From Synchiropus splendidus (lineage: Eukaryota; Chordata; Actinopteri; Syngnathiformes; Callionymidae), in contig NC_071348.1 in the NCBI RefSeq assembly GCF_027744825.2, positions 22,415,563-22,479,562 of the forward strand: a stretch of 64,000 nucleotides of DNA, read 5' to 3'. Shown one piece after another: positions 1 to 10,340 of the stretch. The notes beneath the pieces are model-generated. The model saw only the letters and a program-made list of their open reading frames with translations. It was not told the origin of the DNA and did not search any database. Within the stretch, counting starts at the first letter, position 1. Every line of letters begins with the position of its first letter. Both the position numbers and the translations under genes were made by a program.

Positions 1-51
1 AAAAACGCTTTTCAGCCTGAGATAAGGTGGGTTTCGGAACGCCAAACATAA

Positions 52-79
52 AAGTGTTGATAACTTTGGAAAAACACTT
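52..79. other. Inverted repeat around the variable site 68 (representative copy)
   Basis: AAGTGTT (52-58) and AACACTT (73-79) are perfect reverse complements separated by 14 bases, in nearly every monomer. The loop holds class sites 59 and 68. When site 68 is C the loop contains the 8-bp palindrome TTTCGAAA (65-72); with G or T it does not. A cruciform or a dimeric protein site are possibilities only; no function is shown by sequence alone. Confidence 0.6.
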
Positions 80-109
80 CAGACAGTTTAGATTTGATGT
101 GCAACTACT

Positions 110-124
110 AGAAAGACCCTTTCT
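110..124. other. Conserved short hairpin in the monomer (representative copy)
   Basis: AGAAAG (110-115), loop ACC (116-118), CTTTCT (119-124) form a perfect 6-bp stem with a 3-base loop. It is kept in almost every monomer I read. Exceptions are A at 12527 and G at 54641, which break the stem; G at 18354 changes only the loop. None of the class-defining sites falls in this element. Confidence 0.6.
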
Positions 125-155
125 GCTATAGTGGGAGGTTAAAATTTCATGTTCT

Positions 156-163
156 GAAGCTTC
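156..163. other. GAAGCTTC palindrome with HindIII site (representative copy)
   Basis: Eight-base palindrome containing AAGCTT, once per monomer. T163 classes (Pt, Nt, Z) shorten it to the 6-bp core but keep the HindIII site. The one loss I noticed is T at 2414. HindIII should therefore cut nearly the whole array to 188-bp fragments, with a rare 376-bp one. Confidence 0.8.
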
Positions 164-188
164 CCTGAAAAGTTATGGCACAATGCAC

Positions 189-2632
189 AAAAACGCTTTT
201 CAGCCTGAGATAAGGTGGGTTTCGGAACGCCAAACATAAAAGTGTTGATAACTTTCGAAAAACACTTCAGAGAGCTTAGATTTGATGTGCACCCACTAGA
301 AAGACCCTTTCTGCTATAGTGGGAGGTTAAAATTTCATGTTCTGAAGCTTCCCTGAAAAGTTATGGCACAATGCGTAAAAACGCTTTTCAGCCTGAGATA
401 AGGTGGGTTTCGGAACGCCAAACATAAAAGTGTTGATAACTTTGGAAAAACACTTCAGACAGTTTAGATTTGATGTGCAACTACTAGAAAGACCCTTTCT
501 GCTATAGTGGGAGGTTAAAATTTCATGTTCTGAAGCTTTCCTGAAAAGTTATGGCACAATGCACAAAAACGCTTTTCAGCCTGAGATAAGGTGGGTTTCG
601 GAACGCCAAACATAAAAGTGTTGATAACTTTGGAAAAACACTTCAGACAGTTTAGATTTGATGTGCAACTACTAGAAAGACCCTTTCTGCTATAGTGGGA
701 GGTTAAAATTTCATGTTCTGAAGCTTTCCTGAAAAGTTATGGCACAATGCACAAAAACGCTTTTCAGCCTGAGATAAGGTGGGTTTCGGAACGCCAAACA
801 TAAAAGTGTTGATAACTTTCGAAAAACACTTCAGACAGCTTAGATTTGATGTGCACCTACTAGAAAGACCCTTTCTGCTATAGTGGGAGGTTAAAATTTC
901 ATGTTCTGAAGCTTCCCTGAAAACTTATGGCACAATGCACAAAAACGCTTTTCAGCCTGAGATAAGGTGGGTTTCGGAACGCCAAACATAAAAGTGTTGA
1001 TAACTTTGGAAAAACACTTCAGACAGTTTAGATTTGATGTGCAACTACTAGAAAGACCCTTTCTGCTATAGTGGGAGGTTAAAATTTCATGTTCTGAAGC
1101 TTCCCTGAAAAGTTATGGCACAATGCACAAAAACGCTTTTCAGCCTGAGATAAGGTGGGTTTCGGAACGCCAAACATAAAAGTGTTGATAACTTTCGAAA
1201 AACACTTCAGAGAGCTTAGATTTGATGTGCACCTACTAGAAAGACCCTTTCTGCTATAGTGGGAGGTTAAAATTTCATGTTCTGAAGCTTCCCTGAAAAG
1301 TTATGGCACAATGCGTAAAAACGCTTTTCAGCCTGAGATAAGGTGGGTTTCGGAACGCCAAACATAAAAGTGTTGATAACTTTGGAAAAACACTTCAGAC
1401 AGTTTAGATTTGATGTGCAACTACTAGAAAGACCCTTTCTGCTATTGTGGGAGGTTAAAATTTCATGTTCTGAAGCTTTCCTGAAAAGTTATGGCACAAT
1501 GCACAAAAACGCTTTTCAGCCTGAGATAAGGTGGGTTTCGGAACGCCAAACATAAAAGTGTTGATAACTTTTGAAAAACACTTCAGACAGCTTAGATTTG
1601 ATGTGCAACTACTAGAAAGACCCTTTCTGCTATAGTGGGAGGTTAAAATTTCATGTTCTGAAGCTTCCCTGAAAAGTTATGGCACAATGCACAAAAACGC
1701 TTTTCAGCCTGAGATAAGGTGGGTTTCGGAACGCCAAACATAAAAGTGTTGATAACTTTGGAAAAACACTTCAGACAGTTTAGATTTGATGTGCAACTAC
1801 TAGAAAGACCCTTTCTGCTATAGTGGGAGGTTAAAATTTCATGTTCTGAAGCTTCCCTGAAAAGTTATGGCACAATGCACAAAAACGCTTTTCAGCCTGA
1901 GATAAGGTGGGTTTCGGAACGCCAAACATAAAAGTGTTAATAACTTTGGAAAAACACTTCAGACAGTTTAGATTTGATGTGCAACTACTAGAAAGACCCT
2001 TTCTGCTATAGTGGGAGGTTAAAATTTCATGTTCTGAAGCTTCCCTGAAAAGTTATGGCACAATGCACAAAAACGCTTTTCAGCCTGAGATAAGGTGGGT
2101 TTCGGAACGCCAAACATAAAAGTGTTGATAACTTTTGAAAAACACTTCAGACAGCTTAGATTTGATGTGCAACTACTAGAAAGACCCTTTCTGCTATAGT
2201 GGGAGGTTAAAATTTCATGTTCTGAAGCTTCCCTGAAAAGTTATGGCACAATGCACAAAAACGCTTTTCAGCCTGAGATAAGGTGGGTTTCGGAACGCCA
2301 AACATAAAAGTGTTGATAACTTTGGAAAAACACTTCAGACAGTTTAGATTTGATGTGCAACTACTAGAAAGACCCTTTCTGCTATAGTGGGAGGTTAAAA
2401 TTTCATGTTCTGATGCTTCCCTGAAAAGTTATGGCACAATGCACAAAAACGCTTTTCAGCCTGAGATAAGGTGGGTTTCGGAACGCCAAACATAAAAGTG
2501 TTGATAACTTTGGAAAAACACTTCAGACAGTTTAGATTTGATGTGCAACTACTAGAAAGACCCTTTCTGCTATAGTGGGAGGTTAAAATTTCATGTTCTG
2601 AAGCTTCCCTGAAAAGTTATGGCACAATGCAC
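189..2632. repeat. Cassette of 13 monomers (2-14)
   Basis: Class order X-Pt-Pt-Z*-P-Y-Pt-Q-P-N-Q-P-P. Monomer 5 (753-940) is a hybrid: C68, C87 and C104 as in Z but C163 and C172 as in Qc. Private bases: T at 1446 (turns the TAG of the plus-strand frame into TTG) and T at 2414 (removes the HindIII site). Same plan as 7897-10340 except for monomer 5. Confidence 0.85.
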
Positions 2633-5600
2633 AAAAACGCTTTTCAGCCTGAGATAAGGTGGGTTTCGGAACGCCAAACATAAAAGTGTTGATAACTTTC
2701 GAAAAACACTTCAGAGAGCTTAGATTTGATGTGCACCCACTAGAAAGACCCTTTCTGCTATAGTGGGAGGTTAAAATTTCATGTTCTGAAGCTTCCCTGA
2801 AAAGTTATGGCACAATGCGTAAAAACGCTTTTCAGCCTGAGATAAGGTGGGTTTCGGAACGCCAAACATAAAAGTGTTGATAACTTTGGAAAAACACTTC
2901 AGACAGTTTAGATTTGATGTGCAACTACTAGAAAGACCCTTTCTGCTATAGTGGGAGGTTAAAATTTCATGTTCTGAAGCTTTCCTGAAAAGTTATGGCA
3001 CAATGCACAAAAACGCTTTTCAGCCTGAGATAAGGTGGGTTTCGGAACGCCAAACATAAAAGTGTTGATAACTTTGGAAAAACACTTCAGACAGTTTAGA
3101 TTTGATGTGCAACTACTAGAAAGACCCTTTCTGCTATAGTGGGAGGTTAAAATTTCATGTTCTGAAGCTTTCCTGAAAAGTTATGGCACAATGCACAAAA
3201 ACGCTTTTCAGCCTGAGATAAGGTGGGTTTCGGAACGCCAAACATAAAAGTGTTGATAACTTTTGAAAAACACTTCAGACAGCTTAGATTTGATGTGCAA
3301 CTACTAGAAAGACCCTTTCTGCTATAGTGGGAGGTTAAAATTTCATGTTCTGAAGCTTCCCTGAAAACTTATGGCACAATGCACAAAAACGCTTTTCAGC
3401 CTGAGATAAGGTGGGTTTCGGAACGCCAAACATAAAAGTGTTGATAACTTTGGAAAAACACTTCAGACAGTTTAGATTTGATGTGCAACTACTAGAAAGA
3501 CCCTTTCTGCTATAGTGGGAAGTTAAAATTTCATGTTCTGAAGCTTCCCTGAAAAGTTATGGCACAATGCACAAAAACGCTTTTCAGCCTGAGATAAGGT
3601 GGGTTTCGGAACGCCAAACATAAAAGTGTTAATAACTTTGGAAAAACACTTCAGACAGTTTAGATTTGATGTGCAACTACTAGAAAGACCCTTTCTGCTA
3701 TAGTGGGAGGTTAAATTTTCATGTTCTGAAGCTTCCCTGAAAAGTTATGGCACAATGCACAAAAACGCTTTTCAGCCTGAGATAAGGTGGGTTTCGGAAC
3801 GCCAAACATAAAAGTGTTGATAACTTTCGAAAAACACTTCAGAGAGCTTAGATTTGATGTGCACCTACTAGAAAGACCCTTTCTGCTATAGTGGGAGGTT
3901 AAAATTTCATGTTCTGAAGCTTCCCTGAAAAGTTATGGCACAATGCGTAAAAACGCTTTTCAGCCTGAGATAAGGTGGGTTTCGGAACGCCAAACATAAA
4001 AGTGTTGATAACTTTGGAAAAACACTTCAGACAGTTTAGATTTGATGTGCAACTACTAGAAAGACCCTTTCTGCTATAGTGGGAGGTTAAAATTTCATGT
4101 TCTGAAGCTTCCCTGAAAAGTTATGACACAATGCACAAAAACGCTTTTCAGCCTGAGATAAGGTGGGTTTCGGAACGCCAAACATAAAAGTGTTAATAAC
4201 TTTGGAAAAACACTTCAGACAGTTTAGATTTGATGTGCAACTACTAGAAAGACCCTTTCTGCTATAGTGGGAGGTTAAAATTTCATGTTCTGAAGCTTTC
4301 ATGAAAAGTTATGGCACAATGCACAAAAACGCTTTTCAGCCTGAGATAAGGTGGGTTTCGGAACGCCAAACATAAAAGTGTTGATAACTTTCGAAAAACA
4401 CTTCAGAGAGCTTAGATTTGATGTGCACCTACTAGAAAGACCCTTTCTGCTATAGTGGGAGGTTAAAATTTCATGTTCTGAAGCTTCCCTGAAAAGTTAT
4501 GGCACAATGCGTAAAAACGCTTTTCAGCCTGAGATAAGGTGGGTTTCGGAACGCCAAACATAAAAGTGTTCATAACTTTCGAAAAACACTTCAGACAGTT
4601 TAGATTTGATGTGCAACTACTAGAAAGACCCTTTCTGCTATAGTGGGAGGTTAAAATTTCATGTTCTGAAGCTTCCCTGAAAAGTTATGGCACAATGCAC
4701 AAAAACGCTTTTCAGCCTGAGATAAGGTGGGTTTCGGAACGCCAAACATAAAAGTGTTGATAACTTTCGAAAAACACTTCAGAGAGCTTAGATTTTATGT
4801 GCACCTACTAGAAAGACCCTTTCTGCTATAGTGGGAGGTTAAAATTTCATGTTCTGAAGCTTCCCTGAAAAGTTATGGCACAATGCGTAAAAACGCTTTT
4901 CAGCCTGAGATAAGGTGGGTTTCGGAACGCCAAACATAAAAGTGTTGATAACTTTGGAAAAACACTTCAGACAGTTTAGATTTGATGTGCAACTACTAGA
5001 AAGACCCTTTCTGCTATAGTGGGAGGTTAAAATTTCATGTTCTGAAGCTTTCCTGAAAAGTTATGGCACAATGCACAAAAACGCTTTTCAGCCTGAGATA
5101 AGGTGGGTTTCGGAACGCCAAACATAAAAGTGTTGATAACTTTTGAAAAACACTTCAGACAGCTTAGATTTGATGTGCAACTACTAGAAAGACCCTTTCT
5201 GCTATAGTGGGAGGTTAAAATTTCATGTTCTGAAGCTTCCCTGAAAAGTTATGGCACAATGCACAAAAACGCTTTTCAGCCTGAGATAAGGTGGGTTTCG
5301 GAACGCCAAACATAAAAGTGTTGATAACTTTGGAAAAACACTTCAGACAGTTTAGATTTGATGTGCAACTACTAGAAAGACCCTTTCTGCTATAGTGGGA
5401 GGTTAAAATTTCATGTTCTGAAGCTTCCCTGAAAAGTTATGGCACAATGCACAAAAACGCTTTTCAGCCTGAGATAAGGTGGGTTTCGGAACGCCAAACA
5501 TAAAAGTGTTAATAACTTTGGAAAAACACTTCAGACAGTTTAGATTTGATGTGCAACTACTAGAAAGACCCTTTCTGCTATAGTGGGAGGTTAAAATTTC

Positions 5601-6204
5601 ATGTTCTGAAGCTTCCCTGAAAAGTTATGGCACAATGCACAAAAACGCTTTTCAGCCTGAGATAAGGTGGGTTTCGGAACGCCAAACATAAAAGTGTTGA
5701 TAACTTTTGAAAAACACTTCAGACAGCTTAGATTTGATGTGCAACTACTAGAAAGACCCTTTCTGCTATAGTGGGAGGTTAAAATTTCATGTTCTGAAGC
5801 TTCCCTGAAAAGTTATGGCACAATGCACAAAAACGCTTTTCAGCCTGAGATAAGGTGGGTTTCGGAACGCCAAACATAAAAGTGTTGATAACTTTGGAAA
5901 AACACTTCAGACAGTTTAGATTTGATGTGCAACTACTAGAAAGACCCTTTCTGCTATAGTGGGAGGTTAAAATTTCATGTTCTGAAGCTTCCCTGAAAAG
6001 TTATGGCACAATGCACAAAAACGCTTTTCAGCCTGAGATAAGGTGGGTTTCGGAACGCCAAACATAAAAGTGTTGATAACTTTGGAAAAACACTTCAGAC
6101 AGTTTAGATTTGATGTGCAACTACTAGAAAGACCCTTTCTGCTATAGTGGGAGGTTAAAATTTCATGTTCTGAAGCTTCCCTGAAAAGTTATGGCACAAT
6201 GCAC
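2633..6204. repeat. Cassette of 19 monomers (15-33)
   Basis: Class order X-Pt-Pt-Qc-P-N-Y-P-Nt-Y-hybrid-Y-Pt-Q-P-N-Q-P-P. Monomer 25 (4513-4700) is a hybrid with C59 and C68 upstream but T87, A104 and AC end as in P. Private bases: A3521, T3716, A4126, T4796. The first Nt monomer of the window lies at 4137-4324. Confidence 0.85.
4137..4324. repeat. Nt monomer with 10-bp palindrome (first of seven)
   Basis: Class N monomer with T163 and A165, which turn the region 161-170 into the perfect palindrome TTTCATGAAA (here 4297-4306). The other six copies are in monomers starting at 11845, 15981, 35909, 42113, 49821 and 59597. All seven share the same neighbours (Y-P before, Y after), so they descend from one event spread with its cassette. 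A165 also makes an ATG on the minus strand, which opens a 71-codon reading frame that I regard as chance. Confidence 0.85.
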
Positions 6205-7896
6205 AAAAACGCTTTTCAGCCTGAGATAAGGTGGGTTTCGGAACGCCAAACATAAAAGTGTTGATAACTTTCGAAAAACACTTCTGAGAGCTTAGATTTG
6301 ATGTGCACCCACTAGAAAGACCCTTTCTGCTATAGTGGGAGGTTAAAATTTCATGTTCTGAAGCTTCCCTGAAAAGTTATGGCACAATGCGTAAAAACGC
6401 TTTTCAGCCTGAGATAAGGTGGGTTTCGGAACGCCAAACATAAAAGTGTTGATAACTTTGGAAAAACACTTCAGACAGTTTAGATTTGATGTGCAACTAC
6501 TAGAAAGACCCTTTCTGCTATAGTGGGAGGTTAAAATTTCATGTTCTGAAGCTTTCCTGAAAAGTTATGGCACAATGCACAAAAACGCTTTTCAGCCTGA
6601 GATAAGGTGGGTTTCGGAACGCCAAACATAAAAGTGTTGATAACTTTGGAAAAACACTTCAGACAGTTTAGATTTGATGTGCAACTACTAGAAAGACCCT
6701 TTCTGCTATAGTGGGAGGTTAAAATTTCATGTTCTGAAGCTTTCCTGAAAAGTTATGTCACAATGCACAAAAACGCTTTTCAGCCTGAGATAAGGTGGGT
6801 TTCGGAACGCCAAACATAAAAGTGTTGATAACTTTTGAAAAACACTTCAGACAGCTTAGATTTGATGTGCAACTACTAGAAAGACCCTTTCTGCTATAGT
6901 GGGAGGTTAAAATTTCATGTTCTGAAGCTTCCCTGAAAACTTATGGCACAATGCACAAAAACGCTTTTCAGCCTGAGATAAGGTGGGTTTCGGAACGCCA
7001 AACATAAAAGTGTTGATAACTTTGGAAAAACACTTCAGACAGTTTAGATTTGATGTGCAACTACTAGAAAGACCCTTTCTGCTATAGTGGGAGGTTAAAA
7101 TTTCATGTTCTGAAGCTTCCCTGAAAAGTTATGGCACAATGCACAAAAACGCTTTTCAGCCTGAGATAAGGTGGGTTTCGGAACGCCAAACATAAAAGTG
7201 TTGATAACTTTCGAAAAACACTTCAGACAGCTTAGATTTGATGTGCACCTACTAGAAAGACCCTTTCTGCTATAGTGGGAGGTTTAAATTTCATGTTCTG
7301 AAGCTTTCCTGAAAAGTTATGGCACAATGCACAAAAACGCTTTTCAGCCTGAGATAAGGTGGGTTTCGGAACGCCAAACATAAAAGTGTTGATAACTTTT
7401 GAAAAACACTTCAGACAGCTTAGATTTGATGTGCAACTACTAGAAAGACCCTTTCTGCTATAGTGGGAGGTTAAAATTTCATGTTCTGAAGCTTCCCTGA
7501 AAAGTTATGGCACAATGCACAAAAACGCTTTTCAGCCTGAGATAAGGTGGGTTTCGGAACGCCAAACATAAAAGTGTTGATAACTTTGGAAAAACACTTC
7601 AGACAGTTTAGATTTGATGTGCAACTACTAGAAAGACCCTTTCTGCTATAGTGGGAGGTTAAAATTTCATGTTCTGAAGCTTCCCTGAAAAGTTATGGCA
7701 CAATGCACAAAAACGCTTTTCAGCCTAAGATAAGGTGGGTTTCGGAACGCCAAACATAAAAGTGTTGATAACTTTGGAAAAACACTTCAGACAGTTTAGA
7801 TTTGATGTGCAACTACTAGAAAGACCCTTTCTGCTATAGTGGGAGGTTAAAATTTCATGTTCTGAAGCTTCCCTGAAAAGTTATGGCACAATGCAC
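6205..7896. repeat. Nine-monomer cassette (34-42), first copy
   Basis: Class order X-Pt-Pt-Qc-P-Z-Q-P-P, 1,692 bp. The same order recurs at 19177-20868, 28201-29892 (one altered Q), 37977-39668 and 44181-45872, so this is the most regular higher-order unit in the window. Private bases here: T6285, T7285, A7727, plus a G-to-T change in one Pt near 6757. Confidence 0.85.
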
Positions 7897-10340
7897 AAAA
7901 ACGCTTTTCAGCCTGAGATAAGGTGGGTTTCGGAACGCCAAACATAAAAGTGTTGATAACTTTCGAAAAACACTTCAGAGTGCTTAGATTTGATGTGCAC
8001 CCACTAGAAAGACCCTTTCTGCTATAGTGGGAGGTTAAAATTTCATGTTCTGAAGCTTCCCTGAAAAGTTATGGCACAATGCGTAAAAACGCTTTTCAGC
8101 CTGAGATAAGGTGGGTTTCGGAACGCCAAACATAAAAGTGTTGATAACTTTGGAAAAACACTTCAGACAGTTTAGATTTGATGTGCAACTACTAGAAAGA
8201 CCCTTTCTGCTATAGTGGGAGGTTAAAATTTCATGTTCTGAAGCTTTCCTGAAAAGTTATGGCACAATGCACAAAAACGCTTTTCAGCCTGAGATAAGGT
8301 GGGTTTCGGAACGCCAAACATAAAAGTGTTGATAACTTTGGAAAAACACTTCAGACAGTTTAGATTTGATGTGCAACTACTAGAAAGACCCTTTCTGCTA
8401 TAGTGGGAGGTTAAAATTTCATGTTCTGAAGCTTTCCTGAAAAGTTATGGCACAATGCACAAAAACGCTTTTCAGCCTGAGATAAGGTGGGTTTCGGAAC
8501 GCCAAACATAAAAGTGTTGATAACTTTTGAAAAACACTTCAGACAGCTTAGATTTGATGTGCAACTACTAGAAAGACCCTTTCTGCTATAGTGGGAGGTT
8601 AAAATTTCATGTTCTGAAGCTTCCCTGAAAACTTATGGCACAATGCACAAAAACGCTTTTCAGCCTGAGATAAGGTGGGTTTCGGAACGCCAAACATAAA
8701 AGTGTTGATAACTTTGGAAAAACACTTCAGACAGTTTAGATTTGATGTGCAACTACTAGAAAGACCCTTTCTGCTATAGTGGGAGGTTAAAATTTCATGT
8801 TCTGAAGCTTCCCTGAAAAGTTATGGCACAATGCACAAAAACGCTTTTCAGCCTGAGATAAGGTGGGTTTCGGAACGCCAAACATAAAAGTGTTGATAAC
8901 TTTCGAAAAACACTTCAGAGAGCTTAGATTTGATGAGCACCTACTAGAAAGACCCTTTCTGCTATAGTGGGAGGTTAAAATTTCATGTTCTGAAGCTTCC
9001 CTGAAAAGTTATGGCACAATGCGTAAAAACGCTTTTCAGCCTGAGATAAGGTGGGTTTCGGAACGCCAAACATAAAAGTGTTGATAACTTTGGAAAAACA
9101 CTTCAGACAGTTTAGATTTGATGTGCAACTACTAGAAAGACCCTTTCTGCTATAGTGGGAGGTTAAAATTTCATGTTCTGAAGCTTTCCTGAAAAGTTAT
9201 GGCACAATGCACAAAAACGCTTTTCAGCCTGAGATAAGGTGGGTTTCGGAACGCCAAACATAAAAGTGTTGATAACTTTTGAAAAACACTTCAGACAGCT
9301 TAGATTTGATGTGCAACTACTAGAAAGACCCTTTCTGCTATAGTGGGAGGTTAAAATTTCATGTTCTGAAGCTTCCCTGAAAAGTTATGGCACAATGCAC
9401 AAAAACGCTTTTCAGCCTGAGATAAGGTGGGTTTCGGAACGCCAAACATAAAAGTGTTGATAACTTTGGAAAAACACTTCAGACAGTTTAGATTTGATGT
9501 GCAACTACTAGAAAGACCCTTTCTGCTATAGTGGGAGGTTAAAATTTCATGTTCTGAAGCTTCCCTGAAAAGTTATGGCACAATGCACAAAAACGCTTTT
9601 CAGCCTGAGATAAGGTGGGTTTCGGAACGCCAAACATAAAAGTGTTAATAACTTTGGAAAAACACTTCAGACAGTTTAGATTTGATGTGCAACTACTAGA
9701 AAGACCCTTTCTGCTATAGTGGGTGGTTAAAATTTCATGTTCTGAAGCTTCCCTGAAAAGTTATGGCACAATGCACAAAAACGCTTTTCAGCCTGAGATA
9801 AGGTGGGTTTCGGAACGCCAAACATAAAAGTGTTGATAACTTTTGAAAAACACTTCAGACAGCTTAGATTTGATGTGCAACTACTAGAAAGACCCTTTCT
9901 GCTATAGTGGGAGGTTAAAATTTCATGTTCTGAAGCTTCCCTGAAAAGTTATGGCACAATGCACAAAAACGCTTTTCAGCCTGAGATAAGGTGGGTTTCG
10001 GAACGCCAAACATAAAAGTGTTGATAACTTTGGAAAAACACTTCAGACAGTTTAGATTTGATGTGCAACTACTAGAAAGACCCTTTCTGCTATAGTGGGA
10101 GGTTAAAATTTCATGTTCTGAAGCTTCCCTGAAAAGTTATGGCACAATGCACAAAAACGCTTTTCAGCCTGAGATAAGGTGGGTTTCGGAACGCCAAACA
10201 TAAAAGTGTTGATAACTTTGGAAAAACACTTCAGACAGTTTAGATTTGATGTGCAACTACTAGAAAGACCCTTTCTGCTATAGTGGGAGGTTAAAATTTC
10301 ATGTTCTGAAGCTTCCCTGAAAAGTTATGGCACAATGCAC
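7897..10340. repeat. Cassette of 13 monomers (43-55)
   Basis: Class order X-Pt-Pt-Qc-P-Y-Pt-Q-P-N-Q-P-P. Private bases T7981, A8936 and T9724. The last two reappear 4,136 bp downstream (13072, 13860), because most of this cassette lies inside the first copy of the 22-monomer duplication. Confidence 0.85.

Larger units (their letters stand above)
1..188. repeat. Reference monomer (class P) and its internal landmarks
   Basis: First monomer, used as numbering reference. Landmarks: A-run 1-5; CpG at 6-7, 35-36 and 40-41; CATAAAAG at 47-54; inverted repeat AAGTGTT (52-58) / AACACTT (73-79); hairpin arms 110-115 / 119-124; GAAGCTTC palindrome 156-163; GCAC direct repeat at 178-181 and 185-188. Sites variable between classes are 59, 68, 84, 87, 104, 106, 163, 165, 172 and 187-188. 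Class P is the commonest form. The starting base is arbitrary, since the window begins inside the array. Confidence 0.95.

Noticed and set aside
28..46. CENP-B box at the TTCGG of sites 32-36 in all monomers
   Set aside because: After TTCG the required A at box position 10 is G, and the CGGG is absent; the reverse strand does not fit either.
1..188. Telomere, rDNA or tRNA-derived satellite
   Set aside because: No telomeric hexamers, no recognisable A and B box pair, and no rRNA-like sequence could be seen in the monomer.
1..188. Assignment to a named satellite family or species
   Set aside because: Unit length and base composition resemble several fish and plant centromere repeats, but I do not recognise the sequence. 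A database search with the consensus would decide it.
1343..1555. Plus-strand reading frame of 70 codons
   Set aside because: It exists only because T at 1446 turns the TAG present in the other monomers into TTG. It is contained in satellite sequence, has no ribosomal or promoter context, and is a single occurrence.
4087..4302. Minus-strand 71-codon frame repeated at 11795, 15931, 35859, 42063, 49771 and 59547
   Set aside because: The ATG is made by the A165 change of the Nt monomers and the frame simply reads through satellite bases. Identity of the seven copies reflects recent array copying. The few changes between copies that leave the protein unchanged (4126, 36009, 42213) are too few to suggest selection.
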